Assembly: GCA_028583415.1 (NCBI GenBank)
Contig: CM053267.1
Location: 51,784,914-51,848,913, forward strand
Direction of reading: 5' to 3'
Source of the DNA: Protea cynaroides
Taxonomy: Eukaryota > Streptophyta > Magnoliopsida > Proteales > Proteaceae
Length of the DNA stretch: 64,000 nt
The notes beneath the pieces are model-generated. The model saw nothing but the letters and a program-made list of their open reading frames with translations. It did not search any database and had not been told where the DNA came from. A program made the translations under genes and the position numbers. Numbering within the stretch: the first letter of the stretch is position 1; the number at the start of each line of letters is the position of its first letter. This document shows positions 56,528 to 64,000 of the stretch, one piece after another.

Positions 56528-56595
56528 GATTTCAGCTATAGACAGAGTGATTTCAGCTATAGACAGAGTGATTTCAGCTATAGACAGAGTGATTT
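56528..56595. repeat. Tandem repeat, 3 x 21 bp
   Basis: GATTTCAGCTATAGACAGAG(T) three times, then GATTT. The paralogue near 31140 has two diverged units. Confidence 0.9.
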
Positions 56596-56599
56596 ACTG

Positions 56600-56899
56600 A
56601 ATGGATGGTTGGACTTGCCAAATGGGATAACATTCTGGGCTGAAGAATACGGTTTGGATAATCATAACCCAATCCAACAAATACCTAGTACTCCAATTAT
56701 ACATATTACTCTTATAGTTTGAACTAATTACATTTACATCCATAAGTTTCTGATAATATCATATCCACCCTTACTATCCAAAACGTTTAACACAGAGCCT
56801 AGTCCGTTAACAGGTCTCCGTTAGATGATGATATCAATTAATAATAAAAACTTATGAACAATACTACCATTAGTGTAAGTTAAAATATCATTTTTACCC
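56600..56899. other. Intergenic, paralogous to 31200-31540
   Basis: GGACTTGCCAAATGGGATAAC and TTTGGATAATCATAA-CCAATCC are shared. No gene. Confidence 0.55.
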
Positions 56900-57313
56900 T
56901 CCACTTCTCTACTCATCCACAAGCACATACCTTTCAGCATCTCTAAATTCCCCACATTGTTGCATCTACTGTTCTTGGATTTCAATTTCTTCTTCTCCTC
57001 CTCAACCCTCTTAGTCCCAATCTCATCAACAGTACAAAGGGGGACGAAATTGATGATGGAGTGATCTACAACAGGTCCTTGATCCTCATCGAGAAAATCT
57101 TCATGGCTAATGTCTGGATGAGGCGGAACAATCCTTGAGCAATTCGAACTCGCACGGTATTTCATGATGACCACGTAATAGGTAACCAGAAGAAAAGCAC
57201 CGCCAAGAACAGTGAAAAGAATTATCAATGTTGGGGACACGTTATGAATGGATCCATGAGAGGTCGGAGGGGAGGAAGAGTAAGAAAAACAATAGGAATG
57301 GGAGGACAATCAT
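56900..57313 (-). pseudogene. Relic of an ATL-type RING-H2 gene (N-terminal part), copy 2
   Basis: Readable from a Ser-rich start: HGSIHNVSPTLIILFTVLGG, AFLLVTYYVVIMKYRASSNC, then DFLDEDQGPVVDHSIINFVP and TVDEIGTKRVEEEKKKLKSK. The membrane helix followed by YYVVIMKY and an acidic D-x-G-P-V-V-DH motif matches the N-terminal half of ATL ubiquitin ligases. The frame has a TGA immediately before it and no in-frame ATG ahead of the helix. An ATG at 57313 reads into a short hydrophobic frame (MIVLPFLLFFLLFLPSDLSW) that soon stops. No RING-H2 cysteine/histidine array follows before the frame ends. Probably non-functional in both copies; a short membrane peptide starting at MKY is possible but unlikely. 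Confidence 0.5.
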
Positions 57314-57849
57314 AATGGAACAAAGAACTGTATCATTTACAGGTCAGGGCTTCTTTCCTCCCTAAACATGGTGAATCCCACGATGTACAGGACCTGCACA
57401 TCATTTAGCTCCGAAGAGTATATGGCTGGAGAATATTCTCTAGAAAACATTTGCTTCCGAAGATCGAAAAATACATTTGAGCGACAACCTCCATTTCTTT
57501 TAATCTAAAGGGTAGTTAACAAGAAAATCATGGTTCAGTCTACTTCTATTGAGCTCAACTTTCAATAGCTGAAATGGCTTCCAATAAACAAGCTCAATTT
57601 TGTCCTCCAATGTAATTAACAATCTGAAACATGTTCGGGTTCTGATTTGCAACCCTGCTCTTTATTCTGAGAAACAAAGATCATTTGTTGGAAAATATTT
57701 AAACCAAAAGCAGTAAGAAATTAAAAGTATAGATATTGTATGAAGTGATAAATCGAAGGTGATTGTTTCATCTTCATCTTCAGTAGGCGTAGGTGAACTA
57801 TTCTCCAGCACGGGCAAAGGTGATTGTTTCATCTCTTTATCAATTTTTT
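57314..57849. other. Intergenic, paralogous to 31870-32010 and 32370-33350
   Basis: Contains the empty site for the 32.0 kb solo LTR at about 57420 and a duplicated GGTGATTGTTTCATCT word (57759, 57821). No gene. Confidence 0.55.
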
Positions 57850-58389
57850 TTTAAAGTAAATATTGTGCGTAGTATTTTAGGAAATTTTAGGTTTTACCCA
57901 AAAAAAAAAAAAAAAAAAAGATTAGCAAACTTTAGGTGCCTTTTGGTAAGAATTGGAAGTGATTTTTTGTGGGAATTTTGATAATTGAGAGTGATTCTAT
58001 AGGTATGGAATGAGTTTTCTTACACACAAGTGTTTCTGCACTCCTCCCCTTTAAAATCCCTAAACTGGACCTCCTCTGTCCCTCTTTCCTTGGTCTTCCC
58101 AACCCTGCTTCCCCACCACCATCACCCACTTTTCAATCAGTCACGGTACTCCTTGAATCATTTCACACCTCAGCATCTCTCTGAAATCTAAAAACGTTCT
58201 TTTCATCTCCAAAACCCTCTCTTTTATTTGATGGTGGTTTTCAATCCCACCTTCATTGAGGACCCCGTCAGCCATTGTAATCAACCCTATTAGGGTTATC
58301 TTGTCTTCTGCTGGGTCCACGTAGTTATTGAATTTATATATGTATAGTAGATTGGATTTTGAACCATTACATGTACAAAGGTAATATTA
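57850..58389. repeat. Unit segment paralogous to 33840-34385
   Basis: Collinear over about 540 bp. A19 tract at 57900. No gene recognised. Confidence 0.7.
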
Positions 58390-59412
58390 TAATTGTATGA
58401 TAATAGGGTTCCCTAAGAACCTACATATTATCTTTGTGAGATTATCTCTCAATAAGAGAGAAAGAGATGAAAAAAAACAAAGAGGATCGCTTTGTGAGGT
58501 GGAAAGAAGTGTAGATCTTTTTTTGAAGAATAAGAAATTCATTGATTTTCTAAAGTGAATGTAGACATTCCTCATTAGGTGCTAAATTACGATAAATCCT
58601 CTTAAGATATGTATGATTGTTTGTTTATTCTTCTTTCTCTTGCTTGCATTTTCATCCTATCAAATCCTTTGCCACTGTTTTTGACAAATTGTGTGTTACA
58701 ACCGCAAGCCAAAAGGTAGACCGAAATAGTGAATAAAAAATTCCACCACCAGATGGATGCACCTCTCAAGGGAGAGTCAAAACCGAGAACACAAAAAGAT
58801 CTTCTCCAATGGTAGGTTGCCTAGTGAGGCATCCGATAGTTGAGAATTACCTCATAATTATAATCTATGGGCAGCAATTGCTATTTTCCGGTTGGTTTCC
58901 CACCATTATTTAGTTATATAATTAATTCATTCATTCATCAATTAATGTTTTATCCATTTTAGAAATCGACTCTAAACATGATGGAAAAAAAAAGTAAATG
59001 AAATAAAAAGAAACAATCATATGATGCAAATATTCTACATGGCTGAATACGGATTTCCTATCTATGTCCACGGTGGCATGAAATTTGCTTCACCATCCAT
59101 GGCTAATTGGGTTACAACGCTCTTCCATGTCTTATTTTTAAATGTTTCAAAAGTCAAGGAGAAAAAAAATGGTTTTCAAAAATTATTTGAAAGTGACTTA
59201 TCATTATATTATGTCATTATTAAAGTGTTAGACGTTTTCGAGTAGACATGTGAAATGACAAGATTTTTCCATCAAGGGTAAAAAACAAGTATGGTTATAA
59301 ATTAAGTGGTGGCAATAACAAAAAAATCCCTTTTAATAATAGCTCCCCTCCCAATTAAAAACGCTTGGATGGTTAGTTACTGCCCGAATCAATTACGCGA
59401 TGAAACTCCATT
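58390..59412. repeat. Block B (copy 6)
   Basis: Nearly identical to 104-1109, more so than to the other copies, and ends at the same insertion point. No gene. Confidence 0.8.
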
Positions 59413-60605
59413 TGATGCAGCCCAATTGCATCCATGTTCAAAAATTATATCATTACATCAAAGCCCAAGCTCACCAAGCCCATTTGACCCAAAATCATTT
59501 GGCCTAAGACCAATGTATGAACCATGCTATAAAAGAACCAAAGAATCTAGCCCTAGTCACCTTGAAACTAGTCTTTTTTTGGTGATCTTTCAAGTCTCTA
59601 GTAGAGAGTGAGGTGGCATTTTCTATTCAATGATTCTAGAGTCTTCTCTACATTGGAACTTGCATCAAGATATTGGAACTTACATCAAAACTTTGGAACT
59701 TGCATCAATGCACATTGGGACAAGTTTCAATGCCTTGAAACAAGAATCAACACATTGGGACAAGTTGAGATTATTTTGAGTTATTTAAGGTTTGTTAAGC
59801 CTATAAATTGTGGCTTATTTTCATGTAATAGAAAAAGATGATTTGGTGAATGAAATTTGGATTGAAGTTTATCTTCTCCTTTGAACCTTGAAGAGTTCAT
59901 CTTGAAACCTAGAAGAGTTTCACTTCAACCTTGAAGAATTTGAGCTTTTCAATCCCTTGAAACCTTGAAAAAGTTTCATTCCATCCTATAAGAGTTGGAA
60001 CTTTATTCTTCACCTACTTTCTAGAAGAGTTATAGGCCACCTTTGGAGTTGATTTACATCCTAAAAGAGAAGTAAGTCACTCCACCTTCACTTCCATCAA
60101 TTATATCATTTTCACCTTTAAAAAAAAATTCTAAAATTTATTTATGCACTTCACTTCCCTTTTGATTCCTTTGATTTTATATAAATCCACTCTCCCGGTC
60201 CATTATTTTCATAAGTTCAAAGTTGGCTTACATCATTTGGTATCAGAGCTTTGGAGGAGAGGATTTCTAATCATGACACTCACTATGGATACAAATCTAT
60301 TGTATCACATACCAGTATCACAAAAGTTCAATGATTGTATCATTCCACCATTATCACTTATTCAATATGTCAATGCATTGAGTGATTCTTATACACATTA
60401 TGGGCATAACACATTTGATTATCAAATGTTTGATGAATTTATTAATCTTTCATTTGACCCCGGTGGAATTGAAATACTTTTGGTGGGTAGAACAAGAATT
60501 CGAGGACGAATTCTTTTAAAGAAGGAAAGAATGATGCAGCCAAATTGCATCCATGTTCAACAATTATATCATTACATCAAGGTCCAAGTCCACCAAGCCC
60601 ATTTG
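59413..60605 (+). mobile_element. Small non-autonomous LTR element, second locus, cut by copia
   Basis: LTR 59413-60235, internal 60236-60531, start of second LTR 60532-60605, then the copia LTR. It sits at the same base of block B as the 1110 array, so both come from one insertion event copied by segmental duplication. Its LTR lacks about 90 bp present at 1466-1546, lost between short GTT repeats. Confidence 0.8.
60273..60531 (+). CDS. Short ORF of the small LTR element, open copy
   Basis: About 86 codons from ATG to the second LTR, starting MTLTMDTNLLYHIPVSQKFN and ending near GRTRIRGRILLKKER; the frame then runs into the LTR. It is open also in the inverted copy at 4056-4351 but not in 2058-2315. 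No known gag, protease or RT motif. It may be only what is left between packaging signals, not a working protein. Confidence 0.35.
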
Positions 60606-61050
60606 TGTAAGATATTTTTATGAACTTAATTAATTATAAGGTTAGTTGATTCAGTGGGAGTCTAGTTACGGGTAAACCGGTATAAGTATGATTGGAGATG
60701 GACCAACCTGGTCCACTGTGGGACTGATCCAGGGTTGGGGGTGGTATTATAAATACCAATGGTTAGAGTCCCCACAGCCACGGTGTTATTTTCTTCTCCT
60801 GTTCCCATACGCAGAGAGAAGGTCAAGGGATCCCGACAGGCTGTGGAAGACTTTGATCCAAGCTTTCCAACATTCAAAGCATTCAAATCATAGAAGGTAA
60901 ACGGTCGAAAATCAATCTACAGCAAGAGGTATGTCTATAATCATCTCTTTTCAATACCCATTGTATTCTAGTAATCTGTGTAGTGTGTTTGTCAGGGTTC
61001 ATGGGAAATCCCATGAAAAATTCAAAGAGGATCTATTTAAAATGCTTACA
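60606..61050 (+). repeat. 5' LTR (445 bp) of the copia-type element
   Basis: Starts TGTAAGATATT and ends AATGCTTACA, so the tips form TGTAAG/CTTACA. TATA-like TATTATAAATACC at 60744. Confidence 0.8.
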
Positions 61051-61051
61051 G

Positions 61052-61066
61052 TGGTATCAGAGCCAC
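61052..61066 (+). other. Primer binding site, initiator-Met tRNA type
   Basis: TGGTATCAGAGCCAC, one base after the LTR end. Confidence 0.85.
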
Positions 61067-61569
61067 CTACCCAGATCTAGAATCATGGGAAAGCATTGTT
61101 AAAACTATATGTTTGAATGAATTCAAAAAGGAGAGAGATTTTTCTCTCAAAATTCTCTTCGAACCTGTCTGAGGTTTGGACGTTGAAAAAAAAAATTTCG
61201 GACCATTAAAAAGCAAAATAAATTATACAGGATTGTAGAACTCGGAGAGACGGAGCCGGCGACATAAATTTAGTCGCCGGAATCAACCCCACGCGCACTC
61301 ATGCGCCGCCTGAAAAGGCGAGTGAGATCCACACGCCAGGTTGGAAAAGTATATAAAAAAAAAAAAACTCTGACGGCGCCAAGTCATCGCCGGGTCGACT
61401 CGGCGCTAACTCGTGAACCCTAACGGGTTGGCTGGGTTGACTCCGGCCCAGTCTACCCAGCCCCGGCTCGCCAGGCCCAGACTAGTCGGGCCAGGGGTGG
61501 CCCAGCCCAGGCCCAGTCCGGACAGGGGGGTTACCCCAGCCAGACCCAACAACTAACCCGACCCGTCGA

Positions 61570-61690
61570 CCCGGGATTTTGACCCGGTAACCCGACCCAG
61601 TGGCCCGAGATTTCGACCCGATTACCCGATCTAGTGACCCGAATTTTTGATACGAAAACACGATATATTGACCCGGAGACCCGGATTGTG
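61570..61690. repeat. 34-bp tandem repeat (3.5 units), CCCGA-rich
   Basis: CCCG-A/G-A/G-ATTTT starts at 61570, 61604, 61638 and 61672, exactly 34 bp apart, and units share ACCCGA..CCAGTG/CTAGTG ends. Identity drops along the array. Confidence 0.8.
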
Positions 61691-63872
61691 AATTGGTTGG
61701 ACCGATGGCTGGACCGCCGATTTACGGTTCGATTTAGGTCCAGACCGGTTTGGTTTGGCCTGGACCAAAGCTTAAAAAAAAAAAAAGGGTTTTGTGGGTT
61801 CGGTCCGCCCATAGCCGAACCCGGACGAACCGAACCGAACCCGGATGAACCGGTTCTAGCCGGTTCAGGATTCTAAAATGCTCAAGTCAACTTTGAACGG
61901 CGATTGTGAGAGCTAGGAGCGTCGGATTTTGACGCGGTTTTTTGCGTTGGTTTCGTATTTTGATGCTCTACAGTTTGGTACATAGTTTGATACAGTTTGG
62001 TGATTTGGAAAATTTATTTTTGATTAAAAAGTGCCCCAAATTAATCTAGTTTGTAGTTTTCTGCTTATTTATCAGTTATTTTGTACCAGAAGCATGTAGA
62101 AGGTTATGTGTGCATGAAATTTTATTTAGTGACCCACAATATGCTCCAAAGTAGGGTTTGACGATATCATTGTGGAATTGGGTGGAACCCACCAAAGTGG
62201 TACATCTAGTTTCATCATGATGTCTTCAAATTCAAAGTTCATGTATTTATAAATACTTGTGTAAGGGCGATGTACACCCAAAGGTGGCATTGTCAAGTTT
62301 TAATCAAATTAAGGTTTGTGGGTGTCATGTGAAGATTGGGTGAAATCCTCCAAAGTGGTACATTCAGTTCTATTATTGTAGTCCTCAAATCCCAAATTTA
62401 TACATTTACATATACAATAAAGGATATTTATTTGCATGAAAGGGTTTTGACTTTAGGGAGTCTCATTAACCCAAAGACGGTGGGATTTTCGAGAGTCATT
62501 ATTCTTTCGCAGTTATTGCACAGAAACTGAGAAGACCACTGCATATTTATCCCAAAGGAGAATATGTAGTTGGTTAACTCTTGGAAAAGGATATTTATTT
62601 GCATAAAAGTTTTATATGGTTAATGCAAGTAAAGGGTATATGTATGAGTCTTCAGTTGTTTGATACTGTATTTAAACTCATACACTGATGTGTTCATCCA
62701 AGTATGACTGTCCCAAAAAATATTTTGATATCTATTTTTTTCTCTTCCTGGGACAAAGAATAAAATTTATTATGAAAAGGTTGGAGACTAGTCTAGGATC
62801 GTTTGACCTAGATGTATCTTTCATAGTGGTTTACATAAGTTGTGAGGTATTCTACTATTGAGGTTATGTGTAGCAGTATTAAGATGAAAAATATTGTAAA
62901 GGGATTGTCTAAGAAAAATCCAAATGATAAGAATAATATTTTAGAGGGGGTCGGAAGATAGTTTATTAACCTATTTCTCTAGTACCAGTTATGCTAGAAA
63001 TGGTAATGTGAGGAAGTATTTTTGGGAGCTGTTAACTATCATTGAAAAGCTCAAGAACAATGAGACCAATGTAATTGATATATTAAATATATTCCATTAC
63101 ATATATATATATATACATTATCTTGGTGGCTTACCAAAGGGAAGAAATAGCTAGTGATAAGATTGTTGTTGGGTAACTCTAAGGTGGATTACTCATAGAT
63201 GGGTAGATTGACAAAAGATAGGTGGTTTGACCAAGTACTGTTAAGCCATATAAGTATATCTAGAAAGAGATAATGGTTCTAGGACTCCCTAGGTTTTTGG
63301 GGTAGGAGGGTCTTGAAGACTGTTGGCTTGAATATTGTAAAGTTTTTTTTACATTCAAATGTTTTTTCTGCTTTTGATTTTACTTTGTTTTATGTTTATT
63401 GTTTGACTTAGCATGTTATTCCCATATTAAAATGTAATGATATTATTTGAAATATCGGAATGTAAAGTTTTTCTTTTCAATTAAATCGAAAGATATTATG
63501 CCTATGATGTTGTAAGGTAAATGATTGTATGTAATGTTGATTGTATTTGTTATGTGATGTGGTGAATAGTTTTTCATGTTTGACTGTGCAATCTTAGGTT
63601 TGACTAGTTGTACCAGTCATTGTTGATCTCTAGGACAATGTAGAGACAGGTTGAAAAGGTTTTCTTAGAATAATTGAAAATGTTTTATCTGTAGGAGTCT
63701 TTAGCTTCTCTTAGTCAGAGGGAGTGTTTAGATCTGCATGGTTAGTGGGAGATCTGGTAATTGATGGTTTATCTGTAATTGATTGTTTTGTCTGTGGTTT
63801 AATGGACAGGATTATTAGTGAGCATTCATTGCTTGTATGTATTATTGATTATTTAAGACATGTCAAAATTAC

Positions 63873-63952
63873 AAGGCGGTATTTAGCCAAAGAAGGCGGT
63901 ATTTAGCCAAAGAATGCGGTATTTAGCCAAAGAAGGCGAAAAGCCAAAGTAA
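63873..63952. repeat. 20-bp tandem repeat (3 full units plus a partial)
   Basis: AAGGCGGTATTTAGCCAAAG three times (third with one change), then AAGGCGAAAAGCCAAAG. Confidence 0.9.
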
Positions 63953-64000
63953 GATATTAGTCCAAATTGGAGGCGGTTTGCCTATATAAAGTCGGATAAT

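Larger units (their letters stand above)
60606..64000 (+). mobile_element. Copia-type LTR element with non-coding interior (continues past window)
   Basis: 5' LTR, primer site, then at least 2.9 kb without a recognisable gag or pol frame: the ATG after the primer site (61086) stops within a few codons. The interior starts GC-rich with tandem repeats (61255-61870) and turns AT-rich. This resembles a large non-autonomous (LARD-like) derivative, or an element whose coding part lies beyond 64000. Confidence 0.6.

Noticed and set aside
61531..61876. Frames rich in R, P and T at 61.5-61.9 kb
   Set aside because: Follow from the CCCGA tandem repeat and GGTTCGG words; both strands are open alike.
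1..64000. Endogenous pararetrovirus or other viral insert
   Set aside because: All RT, integrase and gag pieces fit Ty1/copia or Ty3/gypsy elements with LTRs and primer sites; no movement or coat protein was recognised.
1..64000. An undescribed multi-gene system
   Set aside because: The co-duplicated cystatin, His-rich and ATL-like loci are the only recurring gene set, and their linkage is explained by tandem duplication; functional cooperation is not shown.

Overview
This is plant nuclear DNA. The window is AT-rich and gene-poor. The only intact plant-type genes are three short intronless ones. Most of the rest is Ty3/gypsy and Ty1/copia retrotransposons, solo LTRs, a tRNA-derived SINE, LINE relics and small inverted-repeat DNA transposons. 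Nothing in the sequence fixes the species; a dicot or other woody angiosperm is possible, but that is a guess.

Under the transposons lies an old tandem segmental duplication. Its ancestral unit can be read as: a non-coding block (called block B here), then a secreted cystatin gene (minus strand), then a relic of an ATL-type RING-H2 gene (minus), then a short spacer, then a secreted histidine-rich protein gene (minus). At least four partial units remain. Unit 0 (about 0.1-11 kb) has block B, a cystatin pseudogene and an intact His-rich gene. Unit 1 (about 20.2-34.4 kb) has only flank and promoter of a His-rich locus, block B, a deleted cystatin and an ATL relic. Unit 2 (34.4-37.2 kb) has block B only. 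Unit 3 (about 49.6-58.4 kb) has an intact His-rich gene, block B, an intact cystatin and an ATL relic. A further block B starts at 58.4 kb. Of the three cystatin loci, one is intact, one is broken and one is lost. Of the three His-rich loci, two are intact and one has lost its coding region.

Transposon layout from left to right: 1-103 tail of a long LTR; 1.1-4.4 kb a rearranged array of a small non-autonomous LTR element; 7.2-8.2 kb LTR relic; 8.4 and 9.0 kb Mutator-type MITEs; 11.6-13.8 and 16.0-18.3 kb two related long solo LTRs in opposite orientation around a Tat-type gypsy remnant; 18.5 kb SINE; 21.1-25.9 kb gypsy element (minus) with target duplications; 25.9-26.8 kb LINE RNase H relic holding a MITE; 26.9 kb hAT-type MITE; 28.2-29.1 kb truncated copia; 32.0 kb solo LTR; 37.8-45.8 kb decayed copia carrying four later insertions; 46.1-48.9 kb gypsy gag-protease remnant (minus); 59.4-60.6 kb second copy of the small element; 60.6-64 kb copia-type LTR with a long non-coding interior that runs off the window.

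No element here looks able to move by itself: reading frames are broken, one integrase has lost its catalytic glutamate and one reverse transcriptase has lost its YVDD motif. The most informative material is insertion history (empty sites, target duplications, nested order), the tandem cystatin / His-rich / ATL cluster, and the inverted array at 1.1-4.4 kb. I saw no sign of an undescribed defence or regulatory system.
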